The notes beneath the pieces are model-generated. The model was given only the letters and a program-made list of their open reading frames with translations, had not been told where the DNA came from and did no database searches. This document shows, piece by piece, positions 1 through 8,046 of a stretch of 64,000 bases of DNA (its first letter is position 1; the number at the start of each line of letters is the position of its first letter). Origin of the DNA: Planococcus plakortidis (GTDB taxonomy: Bacteria > Bacillota > Bacilli > Bacillales_A > Planococcaceae); assembly GCF_001687605.2 (NCBI RefSeq), contig NZ_CP016539.2, positions 2,448,501 to 2,512,500 on the forward strand. Reading direction: 5' to 3'. Position numbers and translations under genes: made by a program.

Positions 1-806
1 TTGACCTTTATTGTTATTGCGGAATTGTCAGCAGCGATGGTTTCTTCGCTTATTTTATCTCCATTATCGTCAATCTCGATCAGTATAACTTCGCTAGGAT
101 TCGGTTCCATCGTTCCCCAGTCGATCACAATTCCGCTTCCTGCCTCCGCATCGCCCGAATGGACGTCGGGCACAGTATAGTTGCCATCAGCATCGCAATC
201 ATTCCAGCAAACTTCCGAATAGCTATGGTCGAATGTTTCGCCATTCGGTTCAGCGGAATCGATTTTCGTAATCGAAGGCATGTCCATATGCGTAAATCCT
301 GGAAGCTGCCCCGCCCGTTGTCCTACAGGCTCTTCGATGACGACATTCCCGATATACTGGGCTTCATCCTCCCGATCGATAAACCTCACTTCCAACACGT
401 AATTCCCTTCGGTTCGCGGAAAACGGAATTCTCTCATATCATTCAGTTCAAGCTCCGTTTTTTCCCCGCCTTTCCATAAGGCTGCCGTGATTGTCGGATC
501 TGTCCAGATATCCCCGCCGTTTTCTTCATTCTCCTTGAAATCCAAAGAAGCCGGCTGATTTGGCGCGACCGTTATGGCCTCTTGCGATAAGCCGAACTCT
601 TCGATGTCAACGACCGTTTCCGACACGTCTCCGCTCGATGAACTCCAATCGATATTGGCTTCGGCCAACGGCACAGGCTGGCCCCGTAAGCTGTCATCTG
701 CCAATAAATACGCCCTCGGGACGCCGACATCGTAATCCTCGGCAAAGCAGCCGGACAGTGCCGACATCAGTAGCATGGCCGAAACGAGCTTCAAGCTTTT
801 CTTCAT
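1..806 (-). CDS. Lipoprotein of unknown function (3' end beyond left edge)
   Basis: An open frame reads leftward from ATG at 806 (GGGTGG-type ribosome site just upstream) through position 1 without a stop, so the C-terminus is missing. The N-terminus MKKSLKLVSAMLLMSALSGC is a lipoprotein signal peptide with lipobox LSGC, so the product is probably tethered to the outer face of the membrane. About 268 residues are visible; they are acidic, begin after the lipobox with FAEDYDVGVPRAYL, and include beta-rich stretches, without a domain I can name. The gene is followed on its 5' side by a small membrane protein gene on the same strand. Function unknown. Confidence 0.8.
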   Translation of the reverse strand, partial: MKKSLKLVSAMLLMSALSGCFAEDYDVGVPRAYLLADDSLRGQPVPLAEANIDWSSSSGDVSETVVDIEEFGLSQEAITVAPNQPASLDFKENEENGGDIWTDPTITAALWKGGEKTELELNDMREFRFPRTEGNYVLEVRFIDREDEAQYIGNVVIEEPVGQRAGQLPGFTHMDMPSITKIDSAEPNGETFDHSYSEVCWNDCDADGNYTVPDVHSGDAEAGSGIVIDWGTMEPNPSEVILIEIDDNGDKISEETIAADNSAITIKV

Positions 807-856
807 ATTAAAGCCACCCCTTGCAAATTTTGAACTGCCTTTCACGCAACCTCCCC

Positions 857-1342
857 TTATTTCGGCGTGAATTTCATGACCGCGTTGAACAGGTCAGATG
901 TCGTTTCCTGCAATCCCCGCTCCTCGCCCTTGAAACTGTTGAGTAATGTATAGCCGAATACAACCCCGGCGATGGTTTGGGCTGTAGTGCCATTAAAGAG
1001 GATAAGGTTGAATGGATCATAAAAACTGGGATATGGGATGTTTTCGAGAGGCATGAATGGCAGAATGGATAGGATTATTACAGCAAATGTGGGTATGCCG
1101 ATTGCCAAGAATTTACTCCAATCAAATCCTTGGATCCGCCGTTCTTTTCGTTCCAACATGAACTTAGGCGTCCGCAATAATAGGCCGATAACCACTGGAA
1201 ACAGCGCAACATATATCCAATATGGCACTGGATTAAAGTTCATCTGCCCTCTTTCATTCACTAATTCCTGCAGCTGCAACCCTAGATACACGATAAATGC
1301 GATTGCGATGCTCCAAATGAAGTAATAAAGAAATCGTTTCAT
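857..1342 (-). CDS. Small integral membrane protein, unknown function
   Basis: A 161-residue protein starting at ATG 1342 behind an AAGGGGG ribosome site. Hydrophobic segments at about residues 5-24, 40-58, 82-102 and perhaps 125-142 suggest three or four membrane helices; the stretch between helices 2 and 3 is rich in Lys and Arg (LERKERR), as expected on the cytoplasmic side. The C-terminal tail is short and polar. It lies 51 bases upstream of the lipoprotein gene on the same strand and may be co-transcribed with it. I do not recognise the family. Confidence 0.7.
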   Translation of the reverse strand: MKRFLYYFIWSIAIAFIVYLGLQLQELVNERGQMNFNPVPYWIYVALFPVVIGLLLRTPKFMLERKERRIQGFDWSKFLAIGIPTFAVIILSILPFMPLENIPYPSFYDPFNLILFNGTTAQTIAGVVFGYTLLNSFKGEERGLQETTSDLFNAVMKFTPK

Positions 1343-1589
1343 TTCTTTTCCCCCTTATTTTTGATTGGTAATAATATATACTGTTGTCAACAGACAAGCG
1401 TTTCGTTTTATTTTGAGGTTGAGGATAAGTAAAACGAGTGGAATCGCTTAATGAAATTGTTTCAGTGTGTTCGTCATTATCCTCTTCTCGATGGAGCAAT
1501 GTGTTAAGTTCTATAAATATTCAATTCCATAATTTAACTATAACAGTTTGCTTCCAGAATCGATATACTCTTTAAAGAGGTGAGTGCTG

Positions 1590-2198
1590 ATGAATCCCAT
1601 TTATATATGCCAAGAAAGTTTTAATCTTAGAGATGAGTATTTTTTAATTGAGTCTGCCTCGAATCTCGCGAAATTATATATATCTCCGGTTAATGATGAA
1701 TATTACGATATCGAAACGCAGCAAATTTTAATCCACTTACTCATAGCCCAAAACAGTTTTCCGATACATCTAACCATTGAACTGTTCTCAGGAGTATACG
1801 ATGAGCTCAAAACCAGTTTTCAGAAACAAGCAATTAGTCATTCGATAACGAATAAACGGAATGGACGAAAAAATATCGCTCTGTTTCAGGCAATTCTAGA
1901 GAATCCGGATGCTATAGAATTTGCGATAACCAAAACCTTCTGGATTGCTAGTGCCAACCAATTTTACGCTCTTTCTTCCCCAGAGAGCTTGAGCTATTCT
2001 ATGGTACAGACGACAGGATGGTTCAGCAGAAAAAAACAACTACTGCGCCCACATTTTAATACACAAGCTCTTACATCGTTAATCGTAATTTGGTATGACG
2101 GGAAGGGATTCAATCTTTATACTTCTGAAGAAAAATACGCCACCCCAGAAAATCTTGCCAGTCATTTTCCAGCAGATACACCGGTTGAGTTTGGATAA
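1590..2198 (+). CDS. Hypothetical cytoplasmic protein
   Basis: I chose ATG 1590 because AAAGAGGTGA at 1574-1583 gives normal spacing; a GTG at 1584 is in frame but too close to the ribosome site. The 202-residue product has no signal peptide or membrane segment. It contains mixed alpha/beta-like sequence with several aromatic residues (ITKTFWIASANQFYAL, SLIVIWYDGKGFNLY). No known domain is recognised. It stands alone, convergent with the prs-like gene, and shares a bidirectional terminator with it. Its codon use is more AT-rich than the neighbouring genes, which could mean recent acquisition. Confidence 0.65.
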   Translation: MNPIYICQESFNLRDEYFLIESASNLAKLYISPVNDEYYDIETQQILIHLLIAQNSFPIHLTIELFSGVYDELKTSFQKQAISHSITNKRNGRKNIALFQAILENPDAIEFAITKTFWIASANQFYALSSPESLSYSMVQTTGWFSRKKQLLRPHFNTQALTSLIVIWYDGKGFNLYTSEEKYATPENLASHFPADTPVEFG

Positions 2199-2208
2199 AC
2201 CTACAAAC

Positions 2209-2256
2209 AAAAAGAACCCCAACTGCGCGCCGTCTTTCTGGCACTCACTTGGGGTT
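2209..2256. terminator. Bidirectional terminator between hypothetical gene and prs-like gene
   Basis: An inverted repeat of AACCCCAA (2215-2222) and TTGGGGTT (2249-2256) lies between two convergent stop codons. On the minus strand the stem is followed by TCTTTTTG, so it mainly serves the prs-like gene. Confidence 0.75.
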
Positions 2257-2274
2257 CGCTTCATTTCTCTATGC

Positions 2275-3225
2275 TCAACCTTCAAACAAAGGGCTGACCG
2301 GTTTTTCGTTGTGTACGTGCTCGATCGCTTCTGCGAGCAATGGCGCGATCGAGAGGATGGTGATTTTCGGGATGCGTTTTTCTTGCGGCACGTGGATCGT
2401 GTTGGTGACCACAAGTTCCGTCAACGCGGAGTCCTGGATGCGCTGAATGGAGTCGCCGGACAATACGGGGTGAGTACAGCAGGCGTAGACCGCTTTTGCG
2501 CCGTTTTCCACGAGCAGGTTCGCTGCGTCGGAAACGGTTTTTGCCGTATCGACGATGTCGACGATGATGACGGCGTTCTTGCCTTTGATGTCGCCGACGA
2601 TGTTCATCGTTTCGGTATCATCCGGCATCTTGCGCTTGTCGATAAAGCCGATTGGGACGTCCAGGCGGTCCGCCAGCCTGCGCGCCCGGCTCAAGCCGCC
2701 GTTATCCGGCGCCATGACGATGGCGTCTTCGAGGTTTTTATCGATGAAATGCTGGGACAGTTCGGTGATGCCAAGTAATTGGTCGACCGGGATATTGAAG
2801 AAGCCCTGCACTTGCGGCGCGTGGAAATCCATCGTGATGATATGGTCGGCCCCTGCTTTCACGAGCATGTTCGCCACGAGTTTCGCCGTGATCGGCTCAC
2901 GTGAACTCGCTTTTCGGTCTTGGCGCGCGTATCCGTAATATGGGATGACCACCGTAATGGAGTCCGCCGATGCACGCTTCAAGGCGTCGATCATGATCAA
3001 TAATTCCATGACGTGCTCGTGGCCTGGCTGCGAGGTCGATTGGACGACGTAGACTTCCGCCCCGCGCACGCTTTCTTCGATATGGATCTGGATTTCCCCA
3101 TCGCTAAAATGGGTGATGGAGTTCTTGCCCAGCTCACAGCCGAGATGATCCGCGATCTCCTGCGCCAGTTCCTGGTTTGAATTCAATGAAAATAGCTTGA
3201 AGTTGTCTCTTAATTGATAAGCCAC
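2275..3225 (-). CDS. prs: Ribose-phosphate pyrophosphokinase (PRPP synthetase), divergent paralog
   Basis: A 316-residue class I PRPP synthetase-like protein, full length for the family, starting at GTG 3225 behind AAAGGGGAG. It would make phosphoribosyl pyrophosphate from ribose-5-phosphate and ATP for nucleotide, His and Trp synthesis. Family motifs include [40 protein letters not shown] and [16 protein letters not shown]. Several active-site stretches differ from the usual Bacillus enzyme as I remember it: the PRPP-binding loop reads VDIVDTAKT rather than DDIIDTAGT, PDNGG replaces PDHGG, and the flexible loop is [10 protein letters not shown] rather than DKRRPRPN. The gene is monocistronic here, not next to glmU as in the usual housekeeping locus. 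It may therefore be a second, specialised copy; activity is uncertain. Confidence 0.85.
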   Translation of the reverse strand: MAYQLRDNFKLFSLNSNQELAQEIADHLGCELGKNSITHFSDGEIQIHIEESVRGAEVYVVQSTSQPGHEHVMELLIMIDALKRASADSITVVIPYYGYARQDRKASSREPITAKLVANMLVKAGADHIITMDFHAPQVQGFFNIPVDQLLGITELSQHFIDKNLEDAIVMAPDNGGLSRARRLADRLDVPIGFIDKRKMPDDTETMNIVGDIKGKNAVIIVDIVDTAKTVSDAANLLVENGAKAVYACCTHPVLSGDSIQRIQDSALTELVVTNTIHVPQEKRIPKITILSIAPLLAEAIEHVHNEKPVSPLFEG

Positions 3226-3534
3226 CGTTCAACTCCCCTTTCAGCAAATTGTAAGTCCGTAAATTGACAGCTGACTGTTTCCCATGAACATTTCAGCTCA
3301 TGCGGCTTGTATCAGTTGGTTTCATGATAGCTGTTTCCGGGCGCAAATGCCACCGATGACGGAGAAGAATGAGCCCGTCCATATGCTTCGTAGAAAATCT
3401 GACACAATCTATCGTCACGCACAGCTGCTCTTTCCACCTTACCGAAACCATCTCCCTCTAATCCCGTACAGTAAAGTGAGGCTTTTACGATTTTCTTGAA
3501 GACCCTGATCAATTTGCCCGAAAAGGAGAATTGG
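3226..3534. other. Intergenic region between divergent genes
   Basis: About 310 bases separate the prs-like gene and the plus-strand membrane protein gene. Short open frames here lack ribosome sites. The region should hold promoters for both genes, but I see no convincing consensus pair and no repeat. Confidence 0.5.
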
Positions 3535-4032
3535 ATGCTATTTTCTAAATGGACCATCTATCAGGCGACCGCCCTCTCAGGTTTGATGGCGTTGGCTGTC
3601 CTGGCCGAATCTTTTGCACTCAATATCGGAAACGCGCTCACATCCGGCAGTGTCAGTTCGATGCTGGTTGTCTTGACGTTCATCTTGCTGAGCACGAGCT
3701 TGATCCATCTGTTTTTCATTTTCCACAGCAAGAAAAGCGAGCGCTTCCTGTCGCATTCGTTATGGAACAAGATGAACGTGCTGTCGGGACTGCTGCTCGC
3801 AGTTGCTGTCACCGTATTCATTTTAGCGGCAGTCTTTACTCCTTTGAATGACTGGATCACGGATGGCCGCTGGATTCTCTATGGCCTCATTTATTTCTTC
3901 CTGTTCCTCTATAGCCTGTTCGTGCTGTCGGTCGTGCACAAAATGAAACAGCAAAGCACGAAAGAAACGAAAATCGAGATCTCGTTCGGCGCCACTGTCG
4001 TGAGTTTATGCGTGTTGCTGTTCGTTCTTTGA
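3535..4032 (+). CDS. Hypothetical membrane protein, about five helices
   Basis: The start at ATG 3535 is preceded by AAAAGGAG; an upstream in-frame start at 3496 lacks a ribosome site. The 165-residue product is almost entirely hydrophobic, with helices at roughly 10-30, 40-63, 80-101, 110-133 and 146-165, a Lys-rich loop after helix 2 (HSKKSERF) and another before the last helix (KMKQQSTKETK). No family is recognised. It is a single gene convergent with 4179-4391 and shares a terminator with it. Confidence 0.7.
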   Translation: MLFSKWTIYQATALSGLMALAVLAESFALNIGNALTSGSVSSMLVVLTFILLSTSLIHLFFIFHSKKSERFLSHSLWNKMNVLSGLLLAVAVTVFILAAVFTPLNDWITDGRWILYGLIYFFLFLYSLFVLSVVHKMKQQSTKETKIEISFGATVVSLCVLLFVL

Positions 4033-4128
4033 CGATTGTCCAACTTGAACGGGGCCTTCCAGAAACCGATCATTTTTATGTGTCAGCAGCACTGGACACT
4101 TCGTAATTCCAACTGAAAATCCGCATGA

Positions 4129-4164
4129 CAAAGCCACCCAGACGAATTCGTCCGGGTGGCTTTT
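4129..4164. terminator. Bidirectional terminator
   Basis: A long stem AAAGCCACCC (4130-4139) with GGGTGGCTTTT (4154-4164) and an additional GACGAATTCGTC palindrome inside it lies between convergent genes. Confidence 0.8.
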
Positions 4165-4178
4165 CAGCGAATAAGGTG

Positions 4179-4391
4179 TCAATCTTTCCTAAAGTGATCA
4201 ACCACCAATAATATAATGGCGGCGAATGCTGATGCTAGGCCAAGCAAATAAAGTACCTGTGTTTGAGGCGTCAGGATACTCTGCCCGTAGAGGCCCGATT
4301 TAAGAATGGCTGAAGCAATATAAGCAGCGGAAAACATGATAGCCCCCGAAATGAATAGGCCTGCCGCTATAATGGCAGCTTTTATCTGCAC
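4179..4391 (-). CDS. Small two-helix membrane protein with an unusual start
   Basis: The product is about 68-70 residues with two predicted membrane helices (near residues 6-28 and 45-66) and ends in HFRKD. The only conventional start is GTG 4391, but it sits directly against the AAGGAGGA ribosome site (4392-4399), leaving no usable spacer. An in-frame ATA at 4385 lies seven bases from the GGAGG core, the normal distance, so initiation at AUA is possible. No family is recognised. It is transcribed alone, with its 3' end at the shared terminator at 4129-4164. Confidence 0.6.
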   Translation of the reverse strand: MQIKAAIIAAGLFISGAIMFSAAYIASAILKSGLYGQSILTPQTQVLYLLGLASAFAAIILLVVDHFRKD

Positions 4392-4444
4392 TCCTCCTTA
4401 TGTAAAGCGGGCTTCATGAACCGCTTTCCCTTAACTTGAGACAG

Positions 4445-4930
4445 TCAGTTGGCCCGTTCCCCTGTCCTGCGCAGCCATTTCCGATTGTTGCGGTACAGGA
4501 TCGCCAAGAGCGTCAGGAGGCCGGATAGCCCGAAGAATGCCGCGAACAAAGTCAACCCCGCCGCCTGCGAACCGAGCAATAGCGCGCTCATCAACAGCAA
4601 GCTTACCGCCATCAGCGACAAAAAGATAACCTGTGCCGTCTTGCGTTTTCTTAATAGCCAAGCCGATAGCTGAAAGATGATGAACAAGAGTGATGCTGCC
4701 ATCAACAAGGGAAACAGCGGTTCGAATTTCGCCGCGTAGACGAAATGGTCGATCACCAAAATGTCATCCGCCTCGTTTACTGGCCCGTTCAACCAGGTGG
4801 AGAACACCGCCGAGTATTTCCACTCCCAGGAAATATCGCGCAGCTGCCCGCCTTCGTACCAACTGGCGAGCGTCGAAAAGATAAATACGAGAAATGCGCC
4901 AAGCAAGTAAACGATGTTTTTGAACTTCAT
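4445..4930 (-). CDS. DUF4306-like membrane protein (YjdJ-like)
   Basis: A 161-residue protein starting at ATG 4930 behind AAAGGGGAA. It has an N-terminal helix (5-23) followed by an extracytoplasmic stretch with SWYEGGQLRDISWEWKYSAV, then helices near 73-92, 101-120 and 125-145, and a basic C-terminal tail. The short motif with WYEG and WEWKYS resembles DUF4306 proteins such as Bacillus YjdJ as I recall them; the match is from memory and the role is unknown. Neighbouring genes are on the same strand but are separated by about 40 bases or more. Confidence 0.6.
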   Translation of the reverse strand: MKFKNIVYLLGAFLVFIFSTLASWYEGGQLRDISWEWKYSAVFSTWLNGPVNEADDILVIDHFVYAAKFEPLFPLLMAASLLFIIFQLSAWLLRKRKTAQVIFLSLMAVSLLLMSALLLGSQAAGLTLFAAFFGLSGLLTLLAILYRNNRKWLRRTGERAN

Positions 4931-4970
4931 TCAATTCCCCTTTCGCAATTTTCGTTAATGGTGTTCAGCG

Positions 4971-5240
4971 TCACAATTCGATGCCGATATTTTTCAATTG
5001 CGCCTTCACATCCCAATGTTTAGGCTGTTCTTTTTTCATGAACCATTCTGCCCCGTTCGCTAACCATTCCGCTCGATAGGTGTCAAATGTGTATCCCTGA
5101 TCCAAATCGTCGTAACCCGGTTGGAAGGCGCAACAGGTGCAGATCAAGCTATAGTCAGGAAGCCCATTTTTGTATAATGGCCCACGAAGCCTATCGAAGC
5201 CACACACTAAACAGACATAGTATTTCTTTTTGAAGAGCAT
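4971..5240 (-). CDS. Small Cys-rich, zinc-ribbon-like hypothetical protein
   Basis: An 89-residue protein with two cysteine pairs, CLVC near residue 9 and CTCC near residue 34, followed by AFQPGYDD and a conserved-looking tail (YRAEWLANGAEWF, KHWDVKAQLKNI). This layout matches a common Bacillales hypothetical family in which the second motif is usually CPCC, and it probably binds zinc. In other genomes such small proteins often sit near DUF-type immunity genes, and here the neighbour is a DUF3885 protein; a toxin-immunity role is only a guess. The start ATG 5240 follows AAAAAGGGG. Confidence 0.65.
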   Translation of the reverse strand: MLFKKKYYVCLVCGFDRLRGPLYKNGLPDYSLICTCCAFQPGYDDLDQGYTFDTYRAEWLANGAEWFMKKEQPKHWDVKAQLKNIGIEL

Positions 5241-5334
5241 CGGTGCCAGCCCCTTTTTGCCATGATTGATTCAATCTATCTTTATATATTTAGCATTTTG
5301 CACTATGTATTTTCTTCCTTGATTATTACTTGCG

Positions 5335-6012
5335 TTATTCTTCCTTAGAATTCTTTTGGAACACAGCATCAATCTTTTCGCGGTCGTATTCCAGTATCCA
5401 ATCATTATATTCTTCATACAAGAAGCGTATATCTTCTTTGTCCTTAGCAAGGATATCGCACCCTCGGTCATCATATAAATGATAGATGATTTTTTTGGTC
5501 AGATTAATAAAATAAACATCATATCCGCTTTCCTGCTGGTTCTTCAAGATAGTTGAGGGATGCTTGAAATCCTGATAGCAAAGGGCCTTTAATAGTTCTG
5601 GGTAACGGATATCCCCTTTTTTTCCGGCGTAAACAAAGCGATAGACCAGCGAATCATCCTCTCCGAACCCTTTCTCAGTATCGGTTAATTTTTCCAACCT
5701 CAATTTATACAAATCCGGTTTATGTTTTATATATTTCCGATAAAGATTCAAAGGCTTTTTTTGGAGGAAAGGATTATTCTTTTGCGTCAAAACCTTAGTT
5801 ACAACCAAGATGGCATCTTCAGGAGCTATAATTTCATTAAATAAAGCCAAGGCGCGCCGATGAGCCTCTTCGATAAAAATTGGAGAATCGTACGGGAGGG
5901 CTGGGTTTGAAATTTGAAATCGAATACCAGTATCCCATGCATAAATTAAGGCTGGGTTTAAAATAAGCCCTTTAAAGTTTTCGTTCAAGAATTTCTTTAA
6001 GTCTGCAGCCAT
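5335..6012 (-). CDS. DUF3885 domain protein
   Basis: A 225-residue soluble protein starting at ATG 6012 behind AAGGAG. The N-terminal part (YAWDTGIRFQI near residue 24) and the C-terminal signature (IIYHLYDDRGCDIL, then LYEEYNDWILEYDREKID) match the DUF3885 family as I know it from Bacillus genomes. Function is unknown; family members are frequently strain-variable accessory genes, sometimes in groups thought to be immunity-like. The codon use is clearly more AT-rich than in the 6-27 kb genes, which fits acquisition. It is read alone, upstream of the Cys-rich gene on the same strand. Confidence 0.7.
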   Translation of the reverse strand: MAADLKKFLNENFKGLILNPALIYAWDTGIRFQISNPALPYDSPIFIEEAHRRALALFNEIIAPEDAILVVTKVLTQKNNPFLQKKPLNLYRKYIKHKPDLYKLRLEKLTDTEKGFGEDDSLVYRFVYAGKKGDIRYPELLKALCYQDFKHPSTILKNQQESGYDVYFINLTKKIIYHLYDDRGCDILAKDKEDIRFLYEEYNDWILEYDREKIDAVFQKNSKEE

Positions 6013-6206
6013 ATCTTATCTCCTTAATTTCACCTTCTACATTCAAATAGTTAGTTTTTAGGTTCACAGATGTCCGTGTGCTTCTAATATACTAGTAAGG
6101 CCTATCAATTTCTACATAATTTTGGAAATAAATCAGTTAACTATCTATTCCAGCTATCCAATATGGTAATAAACCAATTGAATACAGTTCCCAACTTTCC
6201 ATCCAT

Positions 6207-6222
6207 AAGGACATATGTCCTT
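6207..6222. promoter_or_regulatory. Perfect 16-bp palindrome, candidate operator of the Crp/Fnr-YdcZ operon
   Basis: AAGGACATATGTCCTT is a perfect palindrome located 53 bases before the first gene of an operon that encodes a Crp/Fnr-type regulator. Dimeric regulators of this family bind such symmetric sites, so autoregulation is a reasonable inference; the sequence is unlike the classic FNR or CRP sites. Confidence 0.5.
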
Positions 6223-6275
6223 CCATCCACTCAGTTTGCCGATTATCCTTAAGGTAATGAAAGGCGGTGGGCCGG

Positions 6276-6701
6276 ATGAAAGGTATTTTATTTGCTTTGG
6301 CGGGCGGGTTTTTCCTGACCTTTCAAAGTGTGGCGAACGCGACGATCAGCGACCAGATCGGCACGTGGCAAGCGGCGGCGATGACCCAGTTGACGGGATT
6401 TGTGCTGGCGGTCTTGATCGTGTTGGCGCTAAAAGATACATCGATCAAACAGTTGAAGAAAGTGTCTCCTCTATATGCAGCGGGTGGTTTGTTTGCGGCG
6501 TTCATCCTGTTCAGCAATATGACCGCCATCCACCGCATGGGCGTGACGCTGACGATCAGCGTATTCCTGATTGCGCAACTGGTCGCGGCGATCGTCATCG
6601 ATGGCAAAGGCTGGTTCGATATGGCGAAGAAACATGTCGGCAAGACGCAGATTGCCGGTGTGGTGCTGATGATTGCGGGCATTCTCGTATTGAAATGGTA
6701 A
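6276..6701 (+). CDS. DMT superfamily transporter, YdcZ (DUF606) type
   Basis: A 141-residue protein starting at ATG 6276; GGCGGTG just upstream is the ribosome site, so the in-frame GTG at 6267 was not chosen. It has about five hydrophobic helices with small-residue-rich packing motifs, the half-size arrangement of YdcZ/DUF606 transporters, which are thought to work as dimers or hetero-pairs to export small metabolites. A second paralog (7388-7870) lies two genes downstream with a Crp/Fnr-type regulator between them; this trio suggests that the two halves form one regulated exporter. Substrate unknown. Confidence 0.8.
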   Translation: MKGILFALAGGFFLTFQSVANATISDQIGTWQAAAMTQLTGFVLAVLIVLALKDTSIKQLKKVSPLYAAGGLFAAFILFSNMTAIHRMGVTLTISVFLIAQLVAAIVIDGKGWFDMAKKHVGKTQIAGVVLMIAGILVLKW

Positions 6702-6713
6702 GGAGGAAAAACG

Positions 6714-7376
6714 ATGCAGTCGATTAAAGAATATCTTCACCACTATGGATTGGCGGATTTATTTCCTTCGGCCGTCAGTGATTCGATGCGCTTGGAGCAG
6801 TATCCTGCGGGGAGACGCCTGTTTTCACAAGGCGATCCGGCCGATACGCTGTATTTACTCGTCGAAGGGAAATTGAAGATTTCCATGCTATCGCCGGAAG
6901 GCAAACGGCTGATTTTAGCGTTCAAATCGCCTTTCGATATCGTCGGAGATATTGAATATGTGCAGAAATGCGCATTCATCAATACGGTAGAAGCGGTCAC
7001 GGACCTTGTGCTGCTGCGCGTCCCCCATCACGTCCTGGAACTCGAAATGAGCGGCAATGCCGCGTTCCAGCAGTTTTTATTGGAGACGGTCACGCGTAAA
7101 TTCGTGACGAAAGCGCAGGAATTGAATTTCAATTTGCTGTATGCGGTAGATGTGCGCGTCGCGAGTTATTTGCTGTCGATGACTCCGGATACCCCGCGGC
7201 TCGATTCGCCGTCGCTCGTCGACATGGCTGACTTGATCGGCACGAGCTATCGCCATTTAAACCGGGTGCTCCGGCAGTTTGAACAGTCCGGCTGGATCCG
7301 GCGCAATAATGGCAAAATCGATTTGCTCGACCGGGACGCCTTACTAAATCAGGCGGGCCATAATATTTACGAATAG
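6714..7376 (+). CDS. Crp/Fnr family transcriptional regulator (YeiL-like)
   Basis: A 220-residue protein with an N-terminal cyclic-nucleotide-type beta-barrel (about residues 15-125, with FSQGDPADTLYLLVEGKLKI), a long dimer helix and a C-terminal winged helix (about 145-215, DMADLIGTSYRHLNRVLRQF). It lacks the cysteine cluster of FNR, so it is not an evident Fe-S sensor. The start follows AAGGAGGAAA and is 12 bases after the upstream YdcZ gene, which makes them one operon. It resembles YeiL-type regulators encoded beside DMT transporters. The palindrome at 6207-6222 is the likely binding site. Ligand unknown. Confidence 0.85.
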   Translation: MQSIKEYLHHYGLADLFPSAVSDSMRLEQYPAGRRLFSQGDPADTLYLLVEGKLKISMLSPEGKRLILAFKSPFDIVGDIEYVQKCAFINTVEAVTDLVLLRVPHHVLELEMSGNAAFQQFLLETVTRKFVTKAQELNFNLLYAVDVRVASYLLSMTPDTPRLDSPSLVDMADLIGTSYRHLNRVLRQFEQSGWIRRNNGKIDLLDRDALLNQAGHNIYE

Positions 7377-7387
7377 GAGGAACTTCC

Positions 7388-7870
7388 ATGCTTGTTGGCA
7401 TCATCTTGGCATTATCAGGCGGCGCCTTGGTCTGCCTGCAAAATATATTCAATGCGAATGTGAAGCAGCACGTCAGCGTCTGGGCGACGACGGCACTTGT
7501 GCTGTTTCTCGGGTTTATCGGCTCGTTTGCAGCAGGCCTCGCTGTGAACGGGACGGGCTTGTTCCATTTCGAAGCAGAGCCGTGGTTTTGGTTCAGCGGC
7601 GTGCTTGGCGTCGGGGTCGTCGTATGCGTCACGCAAGGCGTCCAGGCGCTGGGCCCGGGCCGTGCGATTTCGATTGTCATGGTGTCGCAGATTTTCTTCG
7701 GCTTGATGTGGGACACGGCGGGTTGGTTCGGCCTCGAGCAAGTTCCGTTCACTGGGCAATCGCTGCTCGGCGTGCTGCTGATCAGTGCGGGAATTTTGCT
7801 ATTCCAACTCGGCCCTTCTTTGGAGCGTAAACCGCTTGCCCAACAGCAAAAAGCACCGCACGAAGCGTAA
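7388..7870 (+). CDS. Second DMT superfamily YdcZ-type transporter
   Basis: A 160-residue paralog of the product of 6276-6701, again with about five membrane helices, including the family-typical start LVGIILALSGGALVCLQNIF and the internal stretch QALGPGRAISIVMVSQIFFG. It starts 11 bases after the regulator gene behind AGGAGGAA, so it closes the three-gene operon. The polar tail is slightly longer than in the first copy. The pair probably assembles as a heterodimer with opposite membrane topology, as known for other half-size DMT transporters; this is inference. Confidence 0.8.
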   Translation: MLVGIILALSGGALVCLQNIFNANVKQHVSVWATTALVLFLGFIGSFAAGLAVNGTGLFHFEAEPWFWFSGVLGVGVVVCVTQGVQALGPGRAISIVMVSQIFFGLMWDTAGWFGLEQVPFTGQSLLGVLLISAGILLFQLGPSLERKPLAQQQKAPHEA

Positions 7871-8046
7871 ATACCGGAATTTCGCCCTGTCGTGAAATTT
7901 ACGTGCCATTTACCCATCAGTCCCCGTGCATATTTTTTTCAACTGCTATATTATGTATGTATAGTACGGTTAACTTATATGCATGAAGTTTATTTGGTGC
8001 TACGCCTGTCTCAGGCAAAGGCTGTGCCATTGAAGGGAAGAAGAAC

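Noticed and set aside
2095..2778. Plus-strand frame of 227 codons opposite the prs-like gene
   Set aside because: It lies antisense to a clearly conserved gene, has no ribosome site and its translation has no recognisable domain.
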